Assembly (NCBI GenBank): GCA_002840565.1
Contig: PHBK01000018.1
Location: 88,599-152,598 of the forward strand
Length of the DNA: 64,000 nucleotides
Reading direction: 5' to 3'
Source of the DNA: Deltaproteobacteria bacterium HGW-Deltaproteobacteria-12
Lineage (GTDB): Bacteria > Desulfobacterota > Syntrophia > Syntrophales > Smithellaceae
This document shows, piece after piece, positions 1 to 8,093 of the stretch. Numbering within the stretch: the stretch's first letter is position 1; the number at the start of each line of letters is the position of its first letter. The notes under the pieces are model-generated. The model made no database searches. It saw only the letters and a program-made list of their open reading frames with translations, and was not told where the DNA came from. The translations under genes were made by a program, and so were the position numbers.

Positions 1-14
1 GATGCGAATTATAT

Positions 15-962
15 TTACGGGCATTGCAGGCCTCTTTTGAGATTAACCAGATTTTCTTCCATGAGCTCCAGGAAAGAAACATTCCGGGACATTTCGGCTT
101 TGCTTATGGCATGTCCGTTATTGAGCTTCAGCAAATTCGCCCCTGTTTCTTGGGCAATTGTTTGGGCGAGGCGGGGATTGATTAAATCTTCAGAATAAAT
201 ATAAGAAGCTTTGGCGTTCTTGATTTGTGCAATCAGTTCCATTATTTTTTGCGGTTCCGGTTCGGAATCAGCCGAGGCATTATAAACGGAATAATATTTT
301 AAACCATATCTATCAGCCAGATAAGCAAAAGCCCAATGCCCGGCATGCAGTATGGTCCGGCTTTTACACCCGGTTAATTCCGTGCGGAATTTGTTGTCCA
401 AAGCCGTCAATTTGTTTTTGTACTGGGTTGCGTTTTTTAAATAATAGTCGCTGTGGCGCGGATCGGTCTTTACCAGGGCAGACGCAATGCTATCCGCCAT
501 TTTCTGAGCATTATTGAAATCAAGCCAGATATGCGGATCGAATTTGGCGGAGTGATGCTGCCGGTGATGTTCAACTACTTTGCCACCACCGGTTGATGGA
601 AACATGCCAATACCGCTGCCTGTTTCCACGGGAAGCAGTTTGCTTTTGGATGATGTTGCCGCAATTACTTTATGCGCCCATTGCTCCAACTCCATATTTA
701 CATAAAGAAATAAATCCGCCTTGCTGATTTTTATAATGTCATCCGGTTTCAGTTCATAATTGTGGGCATCAGTTGCCGGCGGCAGCAGCATGCTTACGGC
801 AACTTTCTCGCCGCCGATATTACGGGCCATGTCATAAAGCGGGAAAATGGTGGCGATTACGTGTAATTTGTTGTCAGCTTTCCCGGTTTCACCGGAATTC
901 CGGCAGGAATAAATGAAGGGCAACAATAATACCAGAAGGTAAACAAATATTTTTTTCGACAT
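15..962 (-). CDS. znuA: Metal (zinc/manganese) ABC transporter substrate-binding lipoprotein, ZnuA/TroA family
   Basis: Periplasmic solute-binding protein of a cluster 9 metal ABC transporter, which captures Zn or Mn and passes it to a membrane permease. I start it at the ATG at 962 (MSKKIFVYLL) because an AAAGGAGG-type ribosome site lies just upstream; a longer in-frame extension would run into the regulator gene. A hydrophobic signal ends in a Cys (FIYSC), so it is probably lipid-anchored. Metal-ligand features are visible: the HNYELKPDD segment, a His-rich loop (EHHRQHHS) followed by DPHIWLD, and HAGHWAFAYLADRYG. The His-rich loop is typical of zinc-specific members. The permease and ATPase genes are not in the window and may lie beyond its left edge. 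It sits 20 bp downstream of a Fur/Zur-family regulator, which supports zinc rather than manganese. The gene symbol is a family-level call. Confidence 0.85.
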   Translation of the reverse strand: MSKKIFVYLLVLLLPFIYSCRNSGETGKADNKLHVIATIFPLYDMARNIGGEKVAVSMLLPPATDAHNYELKPDDIIKISKADLFLYVNMELEQWAHKVIAATSSKSKLLPVETGSGIGMFPSTGGGKVVEHHRQHHSAKFDPHIWLDFNNAQKMADSIASALVKTDPRHSDYYLKNATQYKNKLTALDNKFRTELTGCKSRTILHAGHWAFAYLADRYGLKYYSVYNASADSEPEPQKIMELIAQIKNAKASYIYSEDLINPRLAQTIAQETGANLLKLNNGHAISKAEMSRNVSFLELMEENLVNLKRGLQCP

Positions 963-982
963 GTATTTTCCTCCTTTACTGA

Positions 983-1435
983 TCATTTTTGCAACTTGAT
1001 TGCATTCCGGCAGCCGGCACAAAGTCCGGAAATGTTTATTTCGATATGTTCAATGCTGTAATCTTTTTCGGCTGCAAGCCACTGGCTGGCCTGCGAAAAA
1101 GTAAGCGGTTCCAGACAGGAAAGCGCTGCGCAATTCCTGCAGAGGAAATGCGGATGTACCGGATTTTCCACGGTGGCCAATTCAAAATAATTAGCGCCGC
1201 CGGTCGAGGTTATTTCTCTGATTAGCTTGTGCTTCTTGAATAAAGACAGGATGCGATAGATTGTTACCCGGTTGATCCGAATTTTTGATTCCAGCGCCTG
1301 CCTGATGCCGCTGATACTGACCGGTACAACGGTGTTCATGAGAATATTTAAAACAGCAATCCGCTGCGGCGTTTTGGAAAGCCCTGTTTTCTGCAGGATA
1401 AGCAAAGTATCTCTGTCCGGTGTACTGGCACTCAT
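983..1435 (-). CDS. zur: Fur-family metalloregulator, probably Zur
   Basis: Ferric/zinc uptake regulator family repressor of 150 aa, about the usual family length. The N-terminal winged helix carries the recognition-helix pattern RINRVTIYRILSLFKKHKLI. The C-terminal dimerisation half carries two Cys pairs, CRNC and CAGC, that form the structural zinc site, preceded by an HPHF segment typical of the family. The next gene on the same strand is a zinc-type ABC binding protein 20 bp away, so zinc-dependent repression of uptake is the simplest job. A 15-bp palindrome lies immediately upstream (1455-1469) and a near copy overlaps its own last codons just ahead of the transporter gene (990-1004). 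The Zur assignment over Fur or PerR is inferred from context. Confidence 0.8.
   Translation of the reverse strand: MSASTPDRDTLLILQKTGLSKTPQRIAVLNILMNTVVPVSISGIRQALESKIRINRVTIYRILSLFKKHKLIREITSTGGANYFELATVENPVHPHFLCRNCAALSCLEPLTFSQASQWLAAEKDYSIEHIEINISGLCAGCRNAIKLQK
990..1004. promoter_or_regulatory. Putative Zur operator upstream of znuA
   Basis: The sequence TGCAACTTGATTGCA is a near-palindrome that differs at only two positions from the one at 1455-1469. It lies inside the last codons of the regulator gene and about 28 bp ahead of the transporter start codon. The pairing of two matching palindromes with a Fur-family gene is seen directly; operator function is inferred. Confidence 0.5.
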
Positions 1436-1454
1436 GGAAGTCAGTTACCAAAAA

Positions 1455-1469
1455 TGCAACTTAGTTGCA
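1455..1469. promoter_or_regulatory. Putative Zur operator upstream of the regulator
   Basis: TGCAACTTAGTTGCA is a perfect 6-bp inverted repeat with a 3-nt spacer, located 20 bp upstream of the regulator start and facing the divergent hemerythrin gene. It probably mediates autoregulation and could also affect the divergent promoter. Confidence 0.55.
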
Positions 1470-1583
1470 ACAGTTAATTAAAGAACTGCCTGCGCATCCC
1501 TGTTTGATATTTATAATCTTTCTGTTAAGATATATTGTAATCTTACCTGCAAATTTGAACAAAAAAGACGACAAGGAGGATTT

Positions 1584-2126
1584 ATGAAACCGATCGGGCC
1601 TTTGATGTGGGAGCACAGACTCATTGAAAAGATGCTGGTGTCTCTGACAGAGCATATCGACAAAATCGAAAAAAGCAAAAAAGTTAATACACTGGTCATT
1701 GACAACGCGGTCGATTTTATTCGCATGTACGCTGATCGCACCCATCACGGGAAGGAAGAAGAGATTCTTTTTCGGGATTTGGCTAAAAAAGAGCTCACAC
1801 CGGAACTTAAAAGAATTATGCAGGAATTGCTCGACGAACATGTCTGGGGCAGAAAAACAACGGCGGCGCTGGTTGAAGCTCGGAACAAATACGTGCAGGG
1901 GGACGGGAATGAATTAGCCCGGATAATCAATTTGGCGCGGCAGCTGACCGGTTTTTATCCCCGGCATATTGAAAAAGAAGACAAGCACTTTTTTTATCCC
2001 TGCCAGGAGTATTTCACCAGGGAAGAGCAGGAGAAAATGCTGGCGGAATTCTGGGAATTCGACCGCAAAATGATTCATGAAAAATACAATAAAGTTTTTG
2101 AAGAATACACTAAGCTCAGTTATTAA
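1584..2126 (+). CDS. Hemerythrin-domain protein
   Basis: Cytoplasmic 180-aa HHE/hemerythrin-type four-helix protein with a non-heme di-iron site, expected to bind oxygen, NO or iron. Candidate ligands are in the expected order: His near residue 11 (MWEHRL), the HHGKEEE segment near residue 54, His near 84 (LLDEHVWG), and HIEKEDKHFFYP near residue 127. The start is fixed by a strong site (acaaggagga) 3-4 nt before the ATG. It is transcribed away from the zinc regulator. Hemerythrin-like proteins are common in anaerobes as oxygen or iron buffers, which fits the rubrerythrin and FprA genes elsewhere in the window. The exact ligand is not determinable from sequence. Confidence 0.88.
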   Translation: MKPIGPLMWEHRLIEKMLVSLTEHIDKIEKSKKVNTLVIDNAVDFIRMYADRTHHGKEEEILFRDLAKKELTPELKRIMQELLDEHVWGRKTTAALVEARNKYVQGDGNELARIINLARQLTGFYPRHIEKEDKHFFYPCQEYFTREEQEKMLAEFWEFDRKMIHEKYNKVFEEYTKLSY

Positions 2127-2515
2127 GCTTCAGAGCACTATCCATTGTGGTGACACTGAAATAAAACACTATATATTGATTTTTTCCTTGATTTATGGTT
2201 TTTTTAATGCTAAAATAACGACCAAGATAAAAAAAAGAATTCCATGGAATGTGCAGGGACTGGTTGCCGGTCAAGTAAAAAGGAGTTGCTCAAGAAAAAG
2301 AGGTAGAGGTAATTGGCAGTATAGGAGAACCGCGGAAAAGGCCAGACTGCTATTGCACCACCTGAGGGACATAAAGATACTGATTGCATTTCCAGAGCCA
2401 AAAGACGCGGTTGAAAAGGTTAACTAAATTTCCAACCATCACCGGAAAGGCGGGTCATAATTGATCCGCCTTTTTTATTTCGGTGATGTATTAATTATTG
2501 GCCGGTAAGCACAAA
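2127..2515. other. Intergenic region with no supported gene
   Basis: About 390 bp between the hemerythrin and acetyltransferase genes. A 116-aa reading frame crosses it but overlaps the hemerythrin 3' end and has biased basic composition, so I do not call it. A short Cys-containing frame begins at 2244 (MECAGTGC...) but stops after 20 codons. The only clear element is the hairpin near its end. Confidence 0.5.
2449..2476 (+). terminator. Rho-independent terminator
   Basis: GGCGGGTCA (2449-2457) pairs with TGATCCGCC (2462-2470) with one G-T pair, followed by a run of six T. It would end transcription coming from the hemerythrin side. Confidence 0.75.
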
Positions 2516-3073
2516 ATGACCAGTTTTCAGGCAGTTCATTCAGCGGAGCAGATAACAGAGGTAGTGACTCTGGCGTACGAGATTTGGCAGGAGCACTATG
2601 TCCCCATTATCGGCCAGAGACAAGTCGACTACATGTTGGAGAAGTTCCAGAGCGAGAGAGCGGTGACTGAACAGCTTCGTAATTTCTATGAGTATTATAT
2701 AGTTATCCATCAGGGGCAAAACGTGGGATATGTGGCTGTTGTTCCCAACCGCCTTCAATCAGCTCTTCTCATCAGCAAGATCTATATCCGGAGGCCCAAA
2801 CGTGGTCATCGTTTGGGAAAAACGACCTTGCGGTTTGTGGAGAACATCTGTCTGCAACGGGGAATCAAACTGATCTGGCTAACCGTAAATAAAAACAATG
2901 CCCATTCTATTGCCTGGTATTTGCGGATGGGCTTCCGAAACGTCGGATCAACCATTGCCGACATCGGCGGAGGTTTTGTAATGGACGACTTTCGACTGGA
3001 AAAAACAATGGATCAGCAATCTTCCGGAGGCGGCAGTCTGATGAATGCCCCCGGGCAGTTACTTTGTTCTTAA
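2516..3073 (+). CDS. GNAT-family N-acetyltransferase
   Basis: GCN5-related acetyltransferase of about 185 aa. The core is recognisable: ISKIYIRRPKRGHRLGKTTLRFVENIC is the acetyl-CoA pyrophosphate-binding loop and following helix, and IKLIWLTVNKNNAHSIAWYLRMGFRNVG is the usual strand plus the Asn-Ala...Tyr...GF motif near the C terminus. I start at the ATG at 2516 rather than the upstream TTG at 2498; neither has a strong ribosome site. The substrate is unknown. The last 25 residues are low complexity and may lie outside the fold. No operon partner is evident. Confidence 0.8.
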   Translation: MTSFQAVHSAEQITEVVTLAYEIWQEHYVPIIGQRQVDYMLEKFQSERAVTEQLRNFYEYYIVIHQGQNVGYVAVVPNRLQSALLISKIYIRRPKRGHRLGKTTLRFVENICLQRGIKLIWLTVNKNNAHSIAWYLRMGFRNVGSTIADIGGGFVMDDFRLEKTMDQQSSGGGSLMNAPGQLLCS

Positions 3074-3214
3074 TTAATTCCGGAAGCCCGAATATTGCTG
3101 CCAGATTGGAATTGACAGACATACTTTAATTGTCTTATACTTTCAAAACGGTTAAATAAATTCTGCTCAGTTTAAGACAACTCCTAAAAGTATAAACCAA
3201 ATCAAAGGTGGAAA

Positions 3215-3475
3215 ATGATGTCAAGAAAAGGATTACCGAAAACGAAGGTTGTGGAGAGAATCGTATCAATTAAGACAGTTGACGGAGCGATCATCAGAGG
3301 CAAGATCAATATCGGGGAAAGGAACCGGATATCTGATTTTTTCCTGACGAACAAAACTCCTTTTGTCCTGGTTTATGACATGCAGGATCAGATTAATCTG
3401 AATAAGGTACTGATCATTAACAAGCAACATATTGTTTGGGTGGAGCCGGAAGATACACCGGGTCAAGATGAGTAG
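3215..3475 (+). CDS. Small conserved domain protein (DUF6812-like)
   Basis: An 86-aa protein with a clear start: AAAGGTGG lies just before two consecutive ATG codons (3215, 3218). The sequence suggests a small beta-barrel: residues 14-38 (RIVSIKTVDGAIIRGKINI) and 48-76 (PFVLVYDM...KVLIINKQHIVWVEP) are alternating hydrophobic strands. The pattern resembles the short DUF6812-type domains seen in Desulfobacterota, in which a protein states a 'fall-through to function unknown' fold ending in an IVWVEP-like strand. I have no function to offer. It stands alone between the acetyltransferase and the hydrolase. Confidence 0.6.
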   Translation: MMSRKGLPKTKVVERIVSIKTVDGAIIRGKINIGERNRISDFFLTNKTPFVLVYDMQDQINLNKVLIINKQHIVWVEPEDTPGQDE

Positions 3476-3619
3476 AAGCGGAGCTTATTTTCAAGACAAG
3501 ACAGGCCGTCATGGCCAATTTCGATCCGGGATATGCTCTGTAATGAGTTGGAGGTGACACCGGGGGCGGATTTCATACCGGGAGAATATTAATTTGAAAT
3601 ATGCAGAAGAGGTATCTCA

Positions 3620-4516
3620 ATGCCGGGAATAACCTCCAATGGGATACGGCTTGAGTATGAAACATTCGGAACCCCTTCCGACCGGCCGCTCCTGCTGATC
3701 ATCGGACTGGGCGGACAATTGATCCAGTGGGATGAAAATCTCTGCCATGACCTCGTTTCGCGCGGCCACTATGTCATCAGATATGACAACCGCGATGTCG
3801 GACTCTCCACCAAGTTCGATAAGGCGGACATGCCTGACGTCATGGGAACATGGCGGAAAATTCTCAACGGCGACAAAAGCGGTGTGCCCTATACAATTGA
3901 AGATATGGCTGATGATGGAGCAGGACTGCTGACCGCTCTGGGAATCCCCTGCGCCCATATCTGCGGCATGTCCATGGGGGGAATGATTGCCCAGACAATG
4001 GCACTGCGGCATCCTTCCCGGGTCTTGAGCCTGACCTCCATTTATTCCAACACCGGAAATCCGGATCTTCCCCAACCGAAACCGGAAGTGTGGTCGGCCA
4101 TGATGGCTCCCCCTCCCGCCGAGCGGCTCGCTAATATAGAGCATATGCTCGGATTTTTCAAAATGATCGCCGGACAAGGCTTTCCTTTTGATGAAGATTG
4201 GACCCGCAGAATAATGGCTGCAAGCTACGACCGCTGTTTTTATCCTCAGGGCACCGGTTACCAGTCACTTGCCGTAGCTGCGCAAAATAACAGGAAAGAT
4301 GTTCTCGCCTCGATAAAGGTTCCTGTGCTGGTTATTCACGGAACCGATGATCCTCTGGTGCCGGTGGAGGGTGGAAAAGAGACCGCCGCCGTAATACCTG
4401 GTGCGAAACTTATCTTGATCGAGGGAATGGGACATGATCTCCCGCACGGCGGGGCATGGCCGCAGATCGTAGAGGCAGTTGCCGCTCATACCCTGGAAGC
4501 ATCAAAGAATCCTTGA
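3620..4516 (+). CDS. Alpha/beta-hydrolase
   Basis: Alpha/beta-hydrolase fold enzyme of 298 aa. The nucleophile elbow is GMSMGG (Ser near residue 116), the acid is in HGTDDPLVP near residue 241 and the catalytic His is in GMGHDLPHG near residue 274, all in canonical order. An oxyanion-type segment, IIGLGGQLIQWD, lies near residue 28. Members of this branch include lipases, esterases and haloperoxidase-like hydrolases; the substrate cannot be read from sequence. The next gene begins 35 bp downstream on the same strand, so the two may be co-transcribed. The sequence has a slightly higher G+C appearance than the region before it. Confidence 0.85.
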   Translation: MPGITSNGIRLEYETFGTPSDRPLLLIIGLGGQLIQWDENLCHDLVSRGHYVIRYDNRDVGLSTKFDKADMPDVMGTWRKILNGDKSGVPYTIEDMADDGAGLLTALGIPCAHICGMSMGGMIAQTMALRHPSRVLSLTSIYSNTGNPDLPQPKPEVWSAMMAPPPAERLANIEHMLGFFKMIAGQGFPFDEDWTRRIMAASYDRCFYPQGTGYQSLAVAAQNNRKDVLASIKVPVLVIHGTDDPLVPVEGGKETAAVIPGAKLILIEGMGHDLPHGGAWPQIVEAVAAHTLEASKNP

Positions 4517-4551
4517 TTTCGGAAGGATCCGGCAAGGAATTTCATATTTCT

Positions 4552-5757
4552 ATGAAGGTAATTGCTCCGCAACCGACAGACAAGCTGCCGTGCGATGATC
4601 CGTCCAACGCCCGCCGGGGCGTCGGGTTCGCGGTCTGGGAGTTCTGGAAGCACCTGCCGGTCTGGTACGTCCTTTACAGCACCTTAATGATGGCGATGAT
4701 GGCGATTGTGTATTTCAATCCGTCGCGCCGCCTGCTGACCGCCACTGCTGTTTTCCCGCTTTTCTGGTTTTTTGTCTACTTCTATGCCCGGTTCTCCAGC
4801 GATCCGGGCCGCGCGAGCGTATTCAAGCCGCTGCTGGCGATGGGCGCTGCGGTAACGGCGATCCTGATAGCTTTCAATCTGCTGCTCGGACCGGTGTGGC
4901 AATCCGAAGTGATCGTGCCGATCAAGCAATTCTATCCCCACGCCCAGGTCGACCAGACTTCTCAAATCAGGGACAAACAGGGCAATCCGCTCTCCGACAA
5001 CCGCGGGCTGCCGCTGGAGAAGGGGAAAATGATGACCGCCCCGGACGGCCGACTCTACAAGGTTGAGGGGAAGCTGCTGATTAACCTCGAATATAAAAGG
5101 AGAATTGTCGTCGGCCACGAAATAATGAACGTCTTGTGGCTGATGGTGCTGCTCGGGCATTGCTGGTACTGGCGCGGCCGCAAAGGGTTGATCAAGTTCT
5201 TCGTTGCCACATTGATCTACGGCTTTTTGCTGGAGAGCGGCGGGGTGGCGGGTGACTATTTCCGCGAGTACGACTACACCCTGTACCTGCCGCTGCTGGC
5301 GGCTCCGGTGGCGACGATGGCCGGCTGGCCGATGATCTTTTACTCATCGCTTTCTCTCTATGAGATGATCGAGCGGCGCTGGCCAAAGTTGAAAGAGACC
5401 AACGTTGTGGCCATCGGTTTGATTATTGCTGTCATCGCAACCTCCTGGGATCTGCATATTGATCCGGTGGCAACCGGCCTTGGTCTCTGGACCTGGCATG
5501 AGCTGCTGCCTGCCTGGTATCTCGGCGTCCCGCTGCTTAATTTCATGAGCTGGATGACGGCGGTTTTTGTCTACGGTGTCGGTTATACATTTATCCACCG
5601 CCGTGCCGACTGGAGCGACCGGAAAAAAATTATCGCCATGTTCGGAATGATTCCTGTTTTACTGATTGCTGCCGCTATAATCAACTTTACGCTGATGGGC
5701 ATCATCGAGGGCTTCGACGGTCCAACCTGGCAGGTGCGTTCACTGAGCAGGGGTTAA
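4552..5757 (+). CDS. Carotenoid biosynthesis-type integral membrane protein (DUF422/CruF-like)
   Basis: Polytopic inner-membrane protein, about 401 aa from the ATG at 4552 (AAGGA lies upstream). Several hydrophobic segments are visible. The C-terminal half carries the family hallmarks GFLLESGGVAGDYF, GWPMIFYSS and DLHIDPVATGLGLWTW, matching the DUF422 family that includes bisanhydrobacterioruberin hydratase and CruF. The region at about residues 130-200 is a soluble loop between membrane segments. No carotenoid desaturase or phytoene synthase gene is present in the window, so a pigment role is uncertain. It follows the hydrolase by 35 bp, suggesting a two-gene unit. Confidence 0.7.
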   Translation: MKVIAPQPTDKLPCDDPSNARRGVGFAVWEFWKHLPVWYVLYSTLMMAMMAIVYFNPSRRLLTATAVFPLFWFFVYFYARFSSDPGRASVFKPLLAMGAAVTAILIAFNLLLGPVWQSEVIVPIKQFYPHAQVDQTSQIRDKQGNPLSDNRGLPLEKGKMMTAPDGRLYKVEGKLLINLEYKRRIVVGHEIMNVLWLMVLLGHCWYWRGRKGLIKFFVATLIYGFLLESGGVAGDYFREYDYTLYLPLLAAPVATMAGWPMIFYSSLSLYEMIERRWPKLKETNVVAIGLIIAVIATSWDLHIDPVATGLGLWTWHELLPAWYLGVPLLNFMSWMTAVFVYGVGYTFIHRRADWSDRKKIIAMFGMIPVLLIAAAIINFTLMGIIEGFDGPTWQVRSLSRG

Positions 5758-5900
5758 GCGCAGCGTTGCCGGTGTGCCGGTCCTGCTTCCCGACAACAAC
5801 AAACGGCACCCGGGACCGCGATTTGCTCTGGGCGGCTTTCTGGTATCCAAGAATGTCGGTAACCGGAAAGTGGGCCGATAACGAAGGCTGTCTTGATAAA

Positions 5901-6926
5901 TCAAGCAATGCTTTTTTTCTGAGGCTTGATTATTACCTTGATCGATTCCCGGCTGTCGGAGACCAATTGAAAGCCTTGGACAATATCGTCCAGGGCAAGC
6001 CGGTGTGTAATCAGATCATCAACCGCAATATTTCCCGAGTCTATCAGCTTAATCGCTTCAGCAATATCAGAAGGACCGCAGTAGTAGGACGTGAGAATGG
6101 TGATTTCTTTCATCCAGAAATCATTGACGGGAACAACGACTCTCCTGTCCGGTGCGGGAACGGCGAACAATACAATAACTCCGCCTTTATCCACACAGCT
6201 CCAGGCCTGCTCCAAAGCTGAATCAGCTGACGCGCATAAAAGAACGACGTCGGCATTTTTTCCGGTTTCTGCAATCAGTCGATCCCGGATATTGCCTGTT
6301 GCATCGATGACGGCAGCAGCGCCGATGTTTGCGGCAAACTGCAGCTTCATTTTATTAAGATCGGCGGCGATAACTTTACATCCTTTGGAGCGGGCGAGTT
6401 TTACGTGAAGCAGTCCCGACATGCCGCAGCCGATCACCAGCACGGAATCTTCCTTTTTTACGCCCGCCATTCTCTGCGCCCGGACAACACAGGCCAGAGG
6501 TTCTATGAAGGTGCTTTGATCGTAAGTGATATGCTCCGGCAGCAGATAGGTGCCGCTTTCCACGATGGTTTCCGGAACCAGGATATATTCGGCAAAACCG
6601 CCGGGAAGCCGTTCCCTGATCTCCGAACATTGGGGATAATGTCCGTTTTGGCAATAAAAACATTTCCCGCAGGGCACTTTAGGAGCGATAAATACCCGGT
6701 CGCCGGGATTAAATTTTTTTACGGAATCGCCAACTTTTACAACCTGAGCGCCGATTTCATGCCCCTGGACCAACGGAGCCCGCGGCAGCCGGTACCATTC
6801 GACCACATCGCTGCCGCAGATACCGCAGGAAATAATCTTGACCAGCATTTCCTTCGGACCGGGGGTAGGGGTCGGTACCTCTTCTACCCGAATGTCTTTG
6901 TTGTTGTACCAGTAGGCAACTTTCAT
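5901..6926 (-). CDS. Zinc-dependent medium-chain alcohol dehydrogenase
   Basis: MDR-family NAD(P)-dependent dehydrogenase of 341 aa. Catalytic zinc ligands are visible (CGICGSD near residue 34, GHE near 56), a structural zinc lobe is present (CGKCFYCQNGHYPQC near 86-100), and the nucleotide-binding motif is VIGCGMSGL near residue 165. The overall pattern is that of sorbitol, threonine or butanediol dehydrogenases rather than class III enzymes. It lies 51 bp downstream of an LsrF-type aldolase/thiolase on the same strand, so the pair probably act on one substrate series, perhaps reducing or oxidising a sugar-like carbonyl compound. The substrate is unknown. Confidence 0.85.
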   Translation of the reverse strand: MKVAYWYNNKDIRVEEVPTPTPGPKEMLVKIISCGICGSDVVEWYRLPRAPLVQGHEIGAQVVKVGDSVKKFNPGDRVFIAPKVPCGKCFYCQNGHYPQCSEIRERLPGGFAEYILVPETIVESGTYLLPEHITYDQSTFIEPLACVVRAQRMAGVKKEDSVLVIGCGMSGLLHVKLARSKGCKVIAADLNKMKLQFAANIGAAAVIDATGNIRDRLIAETGKNADVVLLCASADSALEQAWSCVDKGGVIVLFAVPAPDRRVVVPVNDFWMKEITILTSYYCGPSDIAEAIKLIDSGNIAVDDLITHRLALDDIVQGFQLVSDSRESIKVIIKPQKKSIA

Positions 6927-6941
6927 TAAAATAAAATATTC

Positions 6942-6992
6942 CCCTCAGCCTTCAGCCTTCAGCCCTCAGTCTTCAGCCTAATTCCCCTCAGC
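6942..6992. repeat. Short imperfect tandem repeat (CTTCAGCC type)
   Basis: Between the two dehydrogenase/aldolase genes the plus strand reads as five to six imperfect copies of a 7-8 nt unit such as CTCAGCC and CTTCAGCC. The repeat overlaps the last codons of the aldolase. Such units are prone to slippage, so the aldolase C terminus may vary between strains. Confidence 0.6.
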
Positions 6993-7862
6993 CTTTAACG
7001 TGTTATAAAGATCAAAAGCCTTCGCCGGAGTCTCGTTTTCATGGACTACGGCCCGCACTGCCTTAAGCATGGCGACGGGCGCCTCCGACTGGAAGATGTT
7101 GCGTCCCATATCGACGCCGGCAGCTCCCCTCTGGACAGCGTTATACGCCATAGTCAGCGCATCCAGTTCGGGTATTTTTTTGCCGCCGGCCATTACGATC
7201 GGTACAGGGCAGGATGCGGTGACTGTCTCGAAATCTTTTTCCACATAGTAAGTCTTGATATAATGGGCGCCAAGCTCCGCGCATATCCTGCAGGCCAGCC
7301 GGAAATACTGCGCATCACGGGCCATATCTTTACCTACAGCGGTTACGGCCAGAGTTGGAATACCATAGCGCGTGCCGATATCAACCATTCGCGTCATATT
7401 AATGATCGATTCTTTTTCGTGTTCACCGCCGATAAAGACCTGGACAGCCATGGCGCAGACATTTAAGCGGATGGATTCCTCAATGTTTACGGCAATTTCC
7501 TCGTTGGACAGCTCTTTGAGGATGCTTGCACCGCCGGAAACACGCAGCACAATGGACTGAGATGTGGAGGGCGGCACAACACTCCTCAGAATGCCCCGGG
7601 TCAGCATGAGAGTGTCGGCATAAGGCATTAACGGAAGGATATTGATATCGACCCTTTCCAGGCCGGTGGTGGGTCCCTGAAAATAGCCGTGATCGATGGC
7701 GAGCATGACTGTCCGGCCGGAAACGGGATTAAATATCCGCGCCAGTCTGTTTTTCATCCCCCAGTCCAGAGAATTCGAGCCTTTGAGGAAGAAACCCTCG
7801 GTTTTCTGCGGTATGTCGGTATAAAACATTTTAGCTTCCTGAATTCCTTCGGTGTCCGCCAT
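6978..7862 (-). CDS. lsrF: LsrF-type class I aldolase/thiolase (3-hydroxy-5-phosphonooxypentane-2,4-dione thiolase-like)
   Basis: A 294-aa TIM-barrel protein that matches the Escherichia coli LsrF pattern along its whole length. Shared features are [59 protein letters not shown] with the Schiff-base Lys, [10 protein letters not shown], and [11 protein letters not shown] near the C terminus. In E. coli this enzyme transfers an acetyl group from a phosphorylated autoinducer-2 product to CoA. No other lsr gene (transporter, kinase, LsrG, LsrR) is in the window, and the neighbour is an alcohol dehydrogenase. An AI-2 role is therefore doubtful and a related sugar-phosphate reaction is as likely. 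The start at 7862 gives the same N-terminal register as E. coli LsrF. Confidence 0.82.
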   Translation of the reverse strand: MADTEGIQEAKMFYTDIPQKTEGFFLKGSNSLDWGMKNRLARIFNPVSGRTVMLAIDHGYFQGPTTGLERVDINILPLMPYADTLMLTRGILRSVVPPSTSQSIVLRVSGGASILKELSNEEIAVNIEESIRLNVCAMAVQVFIGGEHEKESIINMTRMVDIGTRYGIPTLAVTAVGKDMARDAQYFRLACRICAELGAHYIKTYYVEKDFETVTASCPVPIVMAGGKKIPELDALTMAYNAVQRGAAGVDMGRNIFQSEAPVAMLKAVRAVVHENETPAKAFDLYNTLKAEGN

Positions 7863-8093
7863 TTTATTTCTTCTCCTTTCCGGTTCTGAAACAGCGATAA
7901 ATATTTTATATATTTAACAAATTATTTCTCATCATTAAGTAACTTACTTTGCTTACCTTTATTATAGTCTGGCTTTTTTTTCAATAGCTCTGTCAATTGG
8001 GCATGGGCAATAAAAGGTATAAAGCATTTGGCAAAAAAAGATTGATTAAGGTATAACAAGGCTACGAAGTATGAATTATATAAAGGAGAGAAA

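Noticed and set aside
2244-2370. Short Cys-containing frame (MECAGTGC...) continued in a second frame
   Set aside because: It needs a frameshift, both parts are short, and no family pattern was recognised.
2077-2427. 116-aa frame with basic composition after the hemerythrin gene
   Set aside because: It overlaps the hemerythrin 3' end, has no ribosome site and has no recognisable domain, so it is probably a chance frame.
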